A DNA stretch of 64,000 bases from contig JBBROS010000018.1 in assembly GCA_038229135.1 (NCBI GenBank), forward strand, positions 9,886 to 73,885. Reading direction: 5' to 3'. The notes under the pieces were generated by a model that was not told where the DNA came from, did no database searches, and was given only the letters and a program-made list of their open reading frames with translations. Numbering within the stretch: the first letter of the stretch is position 1; each line of letters begins with the position of its first letter. The position numbers were made by a program, and so were the translations under genes. The DNA comes from JBBROS01 sp038229135. GTDB taxonomy: Bacteria; Pseudomonadota; Alphaproteobacteria; Acetobacterales; Acetobacteraceae. Positions 7,883-18,441 of this stretch are shown here, one piece after another.

Positions 7883-8995
7883 ATGACCATGCGCACTCCC
7901 ATGTTAATGATCGGCAAAGCCCTGCTCGCCGCCATCCTCCTCGCCACCCCCGCCAAGGGCGACGTCCGCATCAAGGACATCGCCGACGTGGAGGGCATCC
8001 GCGACAACCAACTCGTCGGCTACGGCCTCGTCGTCGGCCTCAACGGCACCGGGGACCGGCTGGACAGCGCCGTCTTCACCCGCCAGTCGCTCATCGGCAT
8101 GCTCGAGCGCCTGGGCGTGAACACACGGGACCAGGAGGCCCGGCTGCAAACCAAGAACGTCGCCGCCGTCATGGTCACCGCCAACCTCCCCGCCTTCGCC
8201 CGCAGCGGCAGCCGCATCGACGTGGCCGTCAGCGCCCTCGGGGACGCGAAGGACCTCACGGGCGGCACCCTGCTGGTCACGCCCCTGCTCGCCGCGGATG
8301 GCGAGGTGTATGCCGTCAGCCAGGGCACGCTCGCCACCGGCGCCATCGCCGCCCGCGGCCAGGGCGCCAGCGTCACCCGCGGCGTGCCCACCTCCGGCCG
8401 CATCGCCAACGGCGCCACGGTGGAGCGGGAAGTGCCGTTCGCCCTCGGCGCCAAGCAGGCCCTCCGCCTCGGCCTCCGCAACCCGGACCTCACCACCGCC
8501 CGGCGCATGGCCGAGGCCATCAACCGCGCCATCGGCGGCGGCGCCCGCGCGAGCGACCCGCGCACCGTCAGCATCGCACTCACCGGGCGGGACCCGCTGG
8601 AGGTGCTCGCCCGCATCGAGCCGCTCCGCATCGAGCCCGACACGCAAGCCACCGTCGTCATCGACGAAGCGAGCGGCACCATCGTCATGGGCGCCAACGT
8701 CCGCATCAGCACCGTCGCCATCGCGCAGGGCAACCTCACCATCCGCGTGACGGAAACGCCGCAGGTGAGCCAGCCCGAACCGCTCTCCGGCGGCCAGACC
8801 GTCATCACCCCACGCACCAACATCCAGGTGGACACGCAATCCGACCGCCGCCTCGGCATCCTCCCCGGCGGCGTGACGCTGCGGGACCTGGTGGCCAGCC
8901 TCAACGCCCTGGGCGTCGGCCCGCGCGACATGATCAGCATCCTGCAATCCATCAAGGCCGCCGGCGCCCTGCAGGCCGACCTGGTGGTCCGATGA
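7883..8995 (+). CDS. flgI: Flagellar P-ring protein FlgI
   Basis: Periplasmic subunit of the P-ring, the bushing around the flagellar rod in the peptidoglycan layer. From the ATG at 7883 the protein has 370 residues: a signal peptide (hydrophobic LMIGKALLAAILLA, cleavage near AKG) and then the family start DVRIKDIADVEGIRDNQLVG followed by GLVVGLNGTGD. The C-terminus with GVTLRDLVASLNALGVGPRD and AGALQADLVVR is typical. The stop overlaps the next start (ATGA). In-frame ATGs at 7889, 7901 and 7907 are alternative starts and matter because of the very close sigma-54 promoter. Confidence 0.97.
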   Translation: MTMRTPMLMIGKALLAAILLATPAKGDVRIKDIADVEGIRDNQLVGYGLVVGLNGTGDRLDSAVFTRQSLIGMLERLGVNTRDQEARLQTKNVAAVMVTANLPAFARSGSRIDVAVSALGDAKDLTGGTLLVTPLLAADGEVYAVSQGTLATGAIAARGQGASVTRGVPTSGRIANGATVEREVPFALGAKQALRLGLRNPDLTTARRMAEAINRAIGGGARASDPRTVSIALTGRDPLEVLARIEPLRIEPDTQATVVIDEASGTIVMGANVRISTVAIAQGNLTIRVTETPQVSQPEPLSGGQTVITPRTNIQVDTQSDRRLGILPGGVTLRDLVASLNALGVGPRDMISILQSIKAAGALQADLVVR

Positions 8996-9354
8996 TCGCG
9001 CCGGCAACGAGCGCTTTGGGCAGCACCTTGTCCGCTCAGCAGCGCAGCCGCATCACCGAAGCCGCGCAGAAATTCGAGGCCATGGCCATCGGCCAGCTCC
9101 TCGCGCCGATGCTCGACACGGTCGACACCAGCAAGGGCCCCTTCGGCGGCGGCCAGGCCGAAGCCGCCTGGAAACCAATGCTGACGGAAGCACTCGGCAA
9201 GCAAATGGCCAAACACGGCGGCCTGGGCCTCGCGAAGCCGATCATGGACCAGCTTCTCAGGGCTCAAGAGGCGCGTTCGTTCCCCCCTCCCCTTGCGGGA
9301 GGGGCCGGGGGAGGGGTGGCCACCAGCGCGGACCGTGAAGGAAGAGCACAATGA
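8992..9354 (+). CDS. FlgJ-like rod-binding protein with a repeat-derived tail
   Basis: Short protein (120 residues) resembling the N-terminal rod-binding domain of FlgJ without the muramidase half, as found next to flgI in many alphaproteobacteria. The family core AQKFEAMAIGQLLAPML is at residues 25-41, and GLGLAKPIMDQLLRAQ closes the domain near residue 92. It overlaps flgI by four bases. Residues from about 97 on (PPPLAGGAGGG and the rest) are encoded by the palindromic repeat at 9282-9320 and are unlikely to be ancestral. The stop overlaps the next gene (ATGA). Confidence 0.88.
   Translation: MIAPATSALGSTLSAQQRSRITEAAQKFEAMAIGQLLAPMLDTVDTSKGPFGGGQAEAAWKPMLTEALGKQMAKHGGLGLAKPIMDQLLRAQEARSFPPPLAGGAGGGVATSADREGRAQ
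9282..9320. repeat. GC-rich palindrome family 2, copy 1 (inside the flgJ-like gene)
   Basis: Core CCCCTCCC-CTTGC-GGGAGGGG followed by a G-rich stretch. Related copies are at 15659-15700 and 38901-38940; these share the core and, for the latter two, a downstream AGCACGGGCC tail. This copy overlaps the last 20-odd codons of the FlgJ-like protein. Confidence 0.7.
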
Positions 9355-9671
9355 CCCCCGCCGAACGCCTCGTCGCGGCAATCCAGGCCGAGAACGCAGC
9401 ACTCGCGGCAAGCGACACCAGCACCCTCCCCGCCCTTCTGGCCGAGAAGCAGGCCGCGCTCGCCGCCATGGCAAGCGACCCACCCACGCCCGACCAAGCC
9501 GCCGCCCTCCTGCGCCTGGCCGAACGCACCCACGCCCACCTCGCCCGGGCCATCGCCGTCCAGACCGAGGTGCTCACCCTCGTCGCCCGCGCGGCAAGTC
9601 CGCCAGCGGCAGGCTACACGCGCGGCAGGCAAACCCGTTCCGCCGCCCTCGCCCTGCGCACCCGAGCCTAG
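9351..9671 (+). CDS. Small flagellar-locus protein, possibly FlgN-like chaperone
   Basis: A 106-residue, Ala-rich, mostly helical protein (start MTPAERLVAAIQAENAAL) with no signal peptide or membrane segment. It overlaps the FlgJ-like gene by four bases and so is the third gene behind the sigma-54 promoter. The size, the helical content and the LLAEKQAALAAM segment resemble FlgN-type export chaperones, and a protein of this kind commonly follows the rod-binding gene in alphaproteobacteria. The similarity is too weak for a firm name. The C-terminal TRGRQTRSAALALRTRA is basic. Confidence 0.6.
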   Translation: MTPAERLVAAIQAENAALAASDTSTLPALLAEKQAALAAMASDPPTPDQAAALLRLAERTHAHLARAIAVQTEVLTLVARAASPPAAGYTRGRQTRSAALALRTRA

Positions 9672-9687
9672 GCGCTGTCGATCGAGC

Positions 9688-11901
9688 TCAACCGAACCGG
9701 TTATCCTTCGGAAACCCGTTCGGCGGCATCCGCCCCGCCTGCGCCCGCGAGCCTACCCAATCCTTCGCCGCCTCCGTCCGCGTTCGGTCGCCCAACCGCC
9801 ACGTCAGCCCGTCGGCCAGGGAAAACACCTTCACGTCCGAAAGCTTGCCGTCCTTGTACTTCTGCAACTGCACCCCGGCCCCTCGAACCAGCGCCGGCAC
9901 CTGGTCGAGCGGGAACACCAGCAACTTCCGGTTGGTCCCCACCACCGCCACATGATCGCCCACGGCGGGCACGCAGCGGAGCACGCGCTCGCCGGGCTTG
10001 AGGTTCATGACCTGCTTGCCGGTGCGCTTCTCGGCCAGCAGGTCCGCCCCCTCCACCACGAAGCCGCGGCCCTCGGTGTTGGCCACGAGCCATCGCCCGG
10101 CCTCGCGCCAGACGAACAGCGCCGCCACCTCGTCGTCCGGCGCCAGGTCGGCCACGAGACGCATCGCCTGGCCGTCGCCCCGGCCCCGTGGCAGGTCGCC
10201 GGCCCGAAGCGTGTGCGCCCGGCCTCCTGTCGCCACGAGGCACAGCCGGTCCGTCGTCTGGCACGGCACCATCAGGGCCAGCCCGTCCCCATCCTTGAAC
10301 TTCAGCTCGCCACCATCCGCCAAATGCCCCCGCACCGCCCGGATCCAGCCCTTCTCCGAAAGCACCACCGTGATCGGCTCGCGCTCCACGAGGTGGTCCT
10401 CGTTCACCTCCACCGCGCTCGGCGCCGCCCCGATGATGGTTCGCCGATCCCCCAGCGCCCCGCTCCCGAACTTCGCCCCGGTTGCCGCGACCTCCTCGCC
10501 GATCCGCCTCCACCGCAGCCGGTCATCCTGCAGAAGCGCCGCGATGTCCTTGCGCTCCTTCTCCAGCGCCTTGTGCTCGCGCCGGATTTCGATCTCCTCG
10601 AGCCGCCGCAGGCTCCGAAGCCGCATGTTCAGGATCGCCTCGGCCTGCACGTCGCTCAGCGTGAACGCCGCCATCAGCGCCGGCTTCGCGTGGTCCTCCT
10701 CGCGGATGATGCGGATCACCTCGTCGAGGTTCAGGAACACCTTCAGGTAGCCGTCCAGCACTTCGAGCCGCCGCTCGATCGCCGCCGCGCGGAAGTTCGT
10801 CCGCCGCACCAGCACCTCGTGCCGATGGTCGAGCCAGGCCTGCAGCACCGCCTTCAGCCCAAGGACCCGCGGCGTCCGGTCGGCGGTCAGCACGTTCATG
10901 TTCAACGGAAACCGCGTCTCGAGCATCGTCGCCCGGAACAGCGTTTCCATCAGCACCTCGGGCTCCACCGTGCGCGACTTCGGCTCGAGCACCAGCCGCA
11001 CCGTCTCAGCACTTTCGTCCCGCACGTCGCCCAGGAAGGGGAGCTTCTTCTCCTCGAGCAAAGCCGCGATCTGCTCCACCAGCTTGTTCTTCTGCACCTG
11101 GTAGGGGATTTCGGTGACGACGACCTGCCACATCCCGAGCCGCCCGCGCTCCACCTCCCACTTCGCCCGCAGCCGGAATCCACCGCGCCCGGTGCGGTAG
11201 GCCTCCAGCAGGCTCGCCCTGTCCTCCATCAACGACCCGCCCGTGGGGAAGTCCGGCCCCGGCATCAACGCCAGCAGCGCCTCCGTGTCCGCACCCGGGT
11301 TCTCGATCAGGTGCAGCGCCGCCGCGCACACCTCGCCCACGTTGTGTGGCGGGATGCTGGTGGCCATGCCCACCGCGATGCCAGCCGCCCCGTTCGCCAG
11401 CAGGTTCGGGAACCCGCCCGGCAGCACGCCGGGCTCGTTCTCCACGCCGTCGTAGGTAGGCCGGAAATCGACCGAATCCTCGTCGATCCCGGCCAGCAGC
11501 GCCTGCGCCACCTCCGTCAGCCGCGCCTCGGTGTAGCGCATGGCGGCCGGGTTATCGCCGTCGATGTTGCCGAAATTGCCCTGGCCCTCGACCAGCGGGT
11601 AGCGCGCCGCGAAATCCTGCGCGAGCCGCACCAGCGCGTCGTAGATCGAGCTGTCGCCATGAGGATGGAACTTGCCCATCACGTCACCGACCACGCGCGC
11701 GCATTTCTTGAAACCCGCCGCCGGGTCGAGCCGCAGCTGCTGCATGGCATACACGAGACGCCGATGCACCGGCTTCAGACCGTCCCGCACGTCCGGCAGG
11801 CTGCGCGACATGATGGTGGACATGGCATAGGCGAGGTAGCGCTCGCTCAGCGCCTCCCGCAGGTCCACGTCCTGCAAGGTCCCGGTCAGGTCGTCAGGCA
11901 T
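9688..11901 (-). CDS. parC: DNA topoisomerase IV subunit A
   Basis: Catalytic subunit that decatenates daughter chromosomes. The 737-residue length and the C-terminal beta-propeller are of ParC type rather than the longer GyrA. The active tyrosine is in AAMRYTEARL (Tyr123). The quinolone-resistance region reads HPHGDSSIYDAL, with Ser84 and Asp88 at the positions where susceptible enzymes carry Ser and an acidic residue. Start ATG at 11901. The 165-base gap to recO contains a dispersed palindrome. Confidence 0.95.
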   Translation of the reverse strand: MPDDLTGTLQDVDLREALSERYLAYAMSTIMSRSLPDVRDGLKPVHRRLVYAMQQLRLDPAAGFKKCARVVGDVMGKFHPHGDSSIYDALVRLAQDFAARYPLVEGQGNFGNIDGDNPAAMRYTEARLTEVAQALLAGIDEDSVDFRPTYDGVENEPGVLPGGFPNLLANGAAGIAVGMATSIPPHNVGEVCAAALHLIENPGADTEALLALMPGPDFPTGGSLMEDRASLLEAYRTGRGGFRLRAKWEVERGRLGMWQVVVTEIPYQVQKNKLVEQIAALLEEKKLPFLGDVRDESAETVRLVLEPKSRTVEPEVLMETLFRATMLETRFPLNMNVLTADRTPRVLGLKAVLQAWLDHRHEVLVRRTNFRAAAIERRLEVLDGYLKVFLNLDEVIRIIREEDHAKPALMAAFTLSDVQAEAILNMRLRSLRRLEEIEIRREHKALEKERKDIAALLQDDRLRWRRIGEEVAATGAKFGSGALGDRRTIIGAAPSAVEVNEDHLVEREPITVVLSEKGWIRAVRGHLADGGELKFKDGDGLALMVPCQTTDRLCLVATGGRAHTLRAGDLPRGRGDGQAMRLVADLAPDDEVAALFVWREAGRWLVANTEGRGFVVEGADLLAEKRTGKQVMNLKPGERVLRCVPAVGDHVAVVGTNRKLLVFPLDQVPALVRGAGVQLQKYKDGKLSDVKVFSLADGLTWRLGDRTRTEAAKDWVGSRAQAGRMPPNGFPKDNRFG

Positions 11902-11952
11902 TCGTGTTCCTCGTCACGGCTCCACGACAGCGCGGACCGACAGCTGAAATCC

Positions 11953-12040
11953 GTCATCGCAAGCCAAGTGCGGCGATCCAGGGGCCGCAAGGAGCAGTCC
12001 AGTGGGCTCCTGGGTTGCCACGCCTTCGGCTCGCGATGAC
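11953..12040. repeat. Dispersed long palindrome, copy B
   Basis: Runs from GTCATCGCAAGCC to GGCTCGCGATGAC with the internal GCGATCCAGGGGC half and a GCTCCTGGGTTGCCACGC partner. It fills most of the gap between recO and parC and is the same family as the copies at 6437, 24327 and 25350. As RNA it would form a long imperfect hairpin between the two genes. Confidence 0.78.
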
Positions 12041-12066
12041 GACGCTCTTGTAATGCAGGGGGCGCT

Positions 12067-12813
12067 TCATGGCGAAACCATCCCCTCCACCCGGTCCGCC
12101 AGCAGCAACCGCGCCGCCGGCAGCCCCTTGTGCTGGAGCCCGAACACGTCCCGCGCGAGAAAACGCCCCGTCACCGCCAGCCCGTCCCGCCAGTCCGCGG
12201 CACCGCCCCCGCCCGCACCCGCCCCCTCGTCCACCAGGAACCCGGGCAGCGCCAGCAGCCTCGAGGCCCAAGCCCCCGCGCCGGCTGTCGACACGGCCCG
12301 CCCGCTCTTGGGCGACACCAGGCGCAGCCCCGTCGTCTCCGCCGTCACCGCACAACTCCGCAGGTCCAGCCCATAGCCCAGATCGGCCAGCAGCTGCGCC
12401 TCCCACCGCACCAGCGTCTCCACCGGCGCCCGGTCCTCGCCCAGCCCGGCCACCAGGCCCACGAGCTGCCCGAACACGATCGGATGCGCCTCCCGCTCCG
12501 GCAGCGCACCCTCGGCCACCGCGCAGGCAGCCCGCAGGACGGCCAGCGCCAGCGCATCGTCCATCGCGAGCGCGGCCCCCGCATGCACCAGTTCGGCAGA
12601 CACCGTGCCCAGGCTGTCCTGCAGCCGCGCGACCCAGCGTGCCTGCACCAGGTTGCCCGCCTGCCACAAATGCGCCTGCTTGCGCGACGCACCCCCGCGA
12701 GCAAGCCCCCGGTGCGCCCCATGCGCCTCCGTCATCACCGTGATCAGCGCATCCGCCTCGCTATGGGGCCGCGCATCCAGCACGACGGCCGGGCCTTCCC
12801 ACTCGACGCTCAC
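12067..12813 (-). CDS. recO: DNA repair protein RecO
   Basis: Recombination mediator of the RecFOR pathway; loads RecA on SSB-coated single-stranded DNA. The 248-residue protein begins with the OB-fold region (EWEGPAVVLDARPHSEADAL) where RecO proteins carry a similar VL...R...GE.D.L pattern, followed by GLARGGASRKQAHLWQAGN and a helical part with LVRWEAQLLADLGYGLDLRSC near residue 135, the last being a clear family marker. It lies nine bases after era, in the usual era-recO order. Confidence 0.93.
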   Translation of the reverse strand: MSVEWEGPAVVLDARPHSEADALITVMTEAHGAHRGLARGGASRKQAHLWQAGNLVQARWVARLQDSLGTVSAELVHAGAALAMDDALALAVLRAACAVAEGALPEREAHPIVFGQLVGLVAGLGEDRAPVETLVRWEAQLLADLGYGLDLRSCAVTAETTGLRLVSPKSGRAVSTAGAGAWASRLLALPGFLVDEGAGAGGGGAADWRDGLAVTGRFLARDVFGLQHKGLPAARLLLADRVEGMVSP

Positions 12814-12822
12814 TCCCCCCGC

Positions 12823-13716
12823 TCACTCAACGTCGTCGAGGCCCAGCGCCCGCAGCCGGGCCCCCTCCTCGTCCCACCCGGCCCGCTCCTTCCCGTTCAG
12901 GAACAGGTGCACCGGCCGCTCCAGCAGCTGCATCAGGTGCGTCCGCGCCTTCGCCCCGATGTCCCGGATCTTCTGCCCCCCGGCCCCGATCAGGATCGCC
13001 TTGTGCCCGGCCCTCCCGACATACACCGTCGCCTCGATCCGCACCGAGCCGTCCGGCCGCTCCTTGAACGTCTCGGTTTCCACGGTGCAGGCGTACGGCA
13101 CCTCCTCGTGCACCTGCAGGAACACCTGCTCCCGCACGATCTCGGCCGCCAGCAGCCGGTCCGGCAGGTCCGTCAGGTCATCGTCCGGATACAAATGCGG
13201 CCCCTCCGGCACGCCATGCTCCATGCGGTCCAGCATGCGGTCGAGCCCGTCGCCCGTGCCGGCGCTGACCATGAACACCTCCTCGGCGGGCAGGATCTCA
13301 GCCAGCGCCGCCGTCAGCGGCAGGAGCTGATGCGCCGGCACAAGGTCCGTCTTGTTCATCGCGATCCAGGTTCGCTTGCCGCGCTCCGCAAGCGTGCGCG
13401 CAATGCCCCGCACCGCCTCCGTAGCCCCGGCCTTCGCGTCCACCAGCAACAAGGTCAGGTCCGCATCCTCGGCGCCCGACCATGCCGCCCGCACCATCGC
13501 CCGGTCCAGCCGGCGCTTGGGCGCGAAGATGCCGGGCGTGTCCACCAGCAGGATTTGGCTCTCGCCCCGCATCAGGATGCCGAGCACCCGAAACCGCGTC
13601 GTCTGCGCCTTCGGGCTCACGATCGAGAGCTTGGCGCCCGTCAGCCGGTTCAGCAGCGTGGACTTGCCCGCGTTCGGCGCCCCCACGATGGCCACGAACC
13701 CACAACGCTGCGTCAT
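12823..13716 (-). CDS. era: GTPase Era
   Basis: Ribosome assembly GTPase that binds the 3' end of 16S rRNA. The 297-residue protein has GAPNAGKS at residues 12-19 (G1), TTR near 39-41 (G2), DTPG at 59-62 (G3) and NKTD (G4), and a C-terminal KH domain with GAGGQKIRDIGAKAR. The ATG at 13716 overlaps the rnc stop as ATGA, the usual rnc-era coupling. Confidence 0.97.
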   Translation of the reverse strand: MTQRCGFVAIVGAPNAGKSTLLNRLTGAKLSIVSPKAQTTRFRVLGILMRGESQILLVDTPGIFAPKRRLDRAMVRAAWSGAEDADLTLLLVDAKAGATEAVRGIARTLAERGKRTWIAMNKTDLVPAHQLLPLTAALAEILPAEEVFMVSAGTGDGLDRMLDRMEHGVPEGPHLYPDDDLTDLPDRLLAAEIVREQVFLQVHEEVPYACTVETETFKERPDGSVRIEATVYVGRAGHKAILIGAGGQKIRDIGAKARTHLMQLLERPVHLFLNGKERAGWDEEGARLRALGLDDVE

Positions 13717-14474
13717 GCCAATTGCCCCAACAGATCCGCCGCCGCCAACCGCTCGGCCTCCCGCTTCGTGCCGCCCGTACCGCGCCCCACGGCGCCGCCG
13801 CCCTGCGCCTCGATGGTGAACACCGGCGAGTGCGACGGCCCGCTGCTTTCGGCCACCACATACACCGGCAGCGCCAAGCCCCGCGCCATCAGCCATTCCT
13901 GCAGCGCCGTCTTCGGGTCTTTCGGCGGCACCACCTGGTGCTCCATGGCCGTCGCCCAGGCCTGCCGCACGAAGCGCTGCGCCACGGCCAGCCCGGCGTC
14001 CATGTACAGCGCCCCGATCGCTGCCTCCATCGCATCGGCCAGGGTGTTCGCCAGCTGCCCCACCCCCGCGCGCGCCTCGCCGGGCGCAATGGAGAGTGCC
14101 TGCTCGAGCCCCAGCCGCTCCGCGATCCCGGCCAGCACCGGGCGGCTCACCAGGTGCCCGAAGCGGCGGCCCAACTCCCCCTCCTGCTCGTCCGGGAAGC
14201 GCTCCACCAGCCACTCGGCCACGACCAGGCCCAGCACCCGGTCGCCGACGAACTCCAGCCGTTCGTTGCTGCCCACGCCCCGCCGCTCGCCGCGCCGATG
14301 CGTTCGCCCGGCATGCGCGGCCGAGCGATGCGTCAAGGCCTCGGCCAGTAACCCCTTGTTCGTGAACGCATGCCCGAGGATGCGCTCGGCCTCGGACGCC
14401 CGGAGAGGCTCCGCCCCGCTCAACCGATGCCGCGCAGCAGGCGCGTCCAGCGTATCTCGAACGGCCACTCCCAC
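13713..14474 (-). CDS. rnc: Ribonuclease III
   Basis: Endonuclease for double-stranded RNA, processing rRNA precursors and mRNAs. The catalytic signature NERLEFVGDRVLG, a second acidic segment (LADAMEAAIGALYMD) and a C-terminal dsRNA-binding domain (KTALQEWLMARG ... TKREAERLAAADLL) are present. The start is ambiguous and no ATG is available: GTG at 14474, GTG at 14468 (with GAGG seven bases upstream) and TTG at 14423, which would overlap the lepB stop by only a few bases. The first two overlap lepB by about 50 bases. Confidence 0.95.
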   Translation of the reverse strand: MGVAVRDTLDAPAARHRLSGAEPLRASEAERILGHAFTNKGLLAEALTHRSAAHAGRTHRRGERRGVGSNERLEFVGDRVLGLVVAEWLVERFPDEQEGELGRRFGHLVSRPVLAGIAERLGLEQALSIAPGEARAGVGQLANTLADAMEAAIGALYMDAGLAVAQRFVRQAWATAMEHQVVPPKDPKTALQEWLMARGLALPVYVVAESSGPSHSPVFTIEAQGGGAVGRGTGGTKREAERLAAADLLGQLA

Positions 14475-15181
14475 ACCTCGTACCAGGGCCGCCGCGCATC
14501 GATCGAGAAGAAGATGAACTCCGCCCGGCCAACCAGGTTATCCACCGGCACGAACCCCACACCATAGCTCGTCATGAACCGGCTATCGACGGAGTTGTCC
14601 CGGTTGTCGCCCATGGCGAATACATGGTTCTCAGGAACCTTGTATTCGGGCGTGTTGTTGGCATCGAACTCGCCGGGGCTCCGCGGCTCTTCCGTCATCT
14701 TGAGCAACTCGTGGATGCGCCCGTTCGGCAGCGTCTCCCGGTAGCGCTGGGCCAGCGTCGACCGCCCGTCCTCCTCGGCCAGGAAGTTGCCGAGCGGCAC
14801 CCGCGGGCACAGCAGGCCGTTGATGTAGAGCTGGCCGCCCTTCACCTGCATGCGGTCACCGGGCAGGCCAACGATGCGCTTGATGTAGTCCGTCTGGTTG
14901 TCGCGCGGGAACTTGAACACCGCCACGTCCCCCCGCTCCGGCAGGCGGCCGAAGATACGCCCCTGGAACAGGTTCAGGCCGAGAGGCATGGAATAGCGCG
15001 AGTAGCCGTAGCTGTATTTCGAGACGAACAGGTAGTCGCCCACCAGCAAGGTCGGGATCATGGACCCGCTAGGGATGTTGAACGGCTCGAACGCGACCGT
15101 GCGGATGCCCAGCGCAATGAGCAGCGCGTAGACGATCGTCTTGATGTTCTCGAGCAAACCGCCCGACTTCGCTTTCGCCAT
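14420..15181 (-). CDS. lepB: Signal peptidase I
   Basis: Removes signal peptides from exported proteins at the periplasmic face of the inner membrane. One N-terminal membrane helix (residues about 11-30) precedes the catalytic serine in IPSGSMIPTLL (Ser40). The catalytic lysine is in YIKRIVGLPGD (Lys101), and GDNRDNSVDSR marks the conserved box E. The 253-residue length is typical. It precedes rnc and follows acpS on the same strand. Confidence 0.97.
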   Translation of the reverse strand: MAKAKSGGLLENIKTIVYALLIALGIRTVAFEPFNIPSGSMIPTLLVGDYLFVSKYSYGYSRYSMPLGLNLFQGRIFGRLPERGDVAVFKFPRDNQTDYIKRIVGLPGDRMQVKGGQLYINGLLCPRVPLGNFLAEEDGRSTLAQRYRETLPNGRIHELLKMTEEPRSPGEFDANNTPEYKVPENHVFAMGDNRDNSVDSRFMTSYGVGFVPVDNLVGRAEFIFFSIDARRPWYEVWEWPFEIRWTRLLRGIG

Positions 15182-15243
15182 GATAAGTCTATGCGTCCGG
15201 TGCGCGTGATGCCGCCGCGATCAACCGTATGTGCGCCAGCGTG

Positions 15244-15657
15244 TCAAGGAAGCGCGAGCGCCCGTGCCTCGATCATGACCTGCGCGAACGCATAGGGCGG
15301 CTCGTCGGTCAGCGTCAGGTGCACGACCGGGGCCATGCCCGGCGGCACCATAGCCTGCAGCCGCGCGAGCGCACCCCCTGTCAGCGCCAGCGTCGGCCGT
15401 CCGCCCGGCGTATTCACCACGCCCATGTCCGAATGGAACACCCCCCGGCTGAACCCGGTGCCGAGCGCCTTCGCGCACGCCTCCTTGGCCGCAAACCGCT
15501 TGGCATAGGTCGCAGCCCGCAACGACTCCGTCCGCCGCCCCGCCCGGGCACGCTCGGTTTCGGTGAACACGCGGCTCGTGAACCGCTCCCCGTGCCGCTC
15601 CAGAACCCGAGCGATCCGGCGGATGTCGCAAAGGTCCGCACCCACGCCTAAAATCAA
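15244..15657 (-). CDS. acpS: Holo-[acyl-carrier-protein] synthase
   Basis: Transfers 4'-phosphopantetheine from CoA to the acyl carrier protein. Family motifs are GVGADLCDIRRI at residues 4-15, FAAKEACAKALGTG in the middle, and the C-terminal LTDEPPYAFAQVMIEA. The 137-residue length is normal. In many alphaproteobacteria pdxJ stands between rel and acpS; here that space (15658-15724) holds only a palindromic repeat. Confidence 0.96.
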   Translation of the reverse strand: MILGVGADLCDIRRIARVLERHGERFTSRVFTETERARAGRRTESLRAATYAKRFAAKEACAKALGTGFSRGVFHSDMGVVNTPGGRPTLALTGGALARLQAMVPPGMAPVVHLTLTDEPPYAFAQVMIEARALALP

Positions 15658-15658
15658 T

Positions 15659-15700
15659 GGTCCCCCCCTCCCCTTGCGGGAGGGGACGGGGCAGGGATGA
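15659..15700. repeat. GC-rich palindrome family 2, copy 2
   Basis: CCCCTCCC-CTTGC-GGGAGGGG core plus G-rich tail and a downstream AGCACGGGCC shared with the copy at 38901. It occupies the gap between acpS and rel. Confidence 0.72.
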
Positions 15701-15724
15701 CGGCAAGCACGGGCCAGGACAGCA

Positions 15725-17971
<2,247 letters not shown>

Positions 17972-17975
17972 CGCA

Positions 17976-18377
17976 TTACCGGCGCGGGCGTCCACCCAGC
18001 TCGGCTTCGATCGCGGCTTCGATGTCCTCCGGGGCCAGGTCCTCGACCGCCATTGTGTTCGCCTCTTCCTCGGCGCTCACGTCCTGCAGGCCGAAGATGT
18101 TCTGGTCCGTCGGGATCAGGTCCAGCACTTCCTCGTCGGCAGGCTCCGGCTCGGGCGCGCGGCTCAGGCTCTTGATCAGGTCCTGCTCGAGCCCGTCCAG
18201 GCCGACCGTCTCACCCGCGATCTCGCGCAGCGCCACGACCGGGTTCTTGTCGTTGTCGCGGTCGACCGTCAGCTCCTCGCCCCGCGCCAGGTTGCGCGCG
18301 CGCTGGGCCGCCAGCAACACCAGCTGGAACCGGTTCGGAACTTTCTCGACGCAATCCTCGACCGTCACGCGCGCCAT
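17976..18377 (-). CDS. rpoZ: RNA polymerase omega subunit
   Basis: Small RNA polymerase subunit, which also forms part of a ppGpp site. MARVTVEDCVEKVPNRFQLVLLAAQRAR is the conserved start, followed by ARGEELTVDRDNDKNPVVALREI. The 133-residue protein has an acidic C-terminal extension common in alphaproteobacteria. It is directly upstream of rel, linking the polymerase subunit to the ppGpp synthetase. Confidence 0.96.
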   Translation of the reverse strand: MARVTVEDCVEKVPNRFQLVLLAAQRARNLARGEELTVDRDNDKNPVVALREIAGETVGLDGLEQDLIKSLSRAPEPEPADEEVLDLIPTDQNIFGLQDVSAEEEANTMAVEDLAPEDIEAAIEAELGGRPRR

Positions 18378-18441
18378 GCGTGGACACTCCCGCTCAATGC
18401 AAGCGTATTAGTTAAGCCGGACGAGGCCCGCCCGCAAGCAC

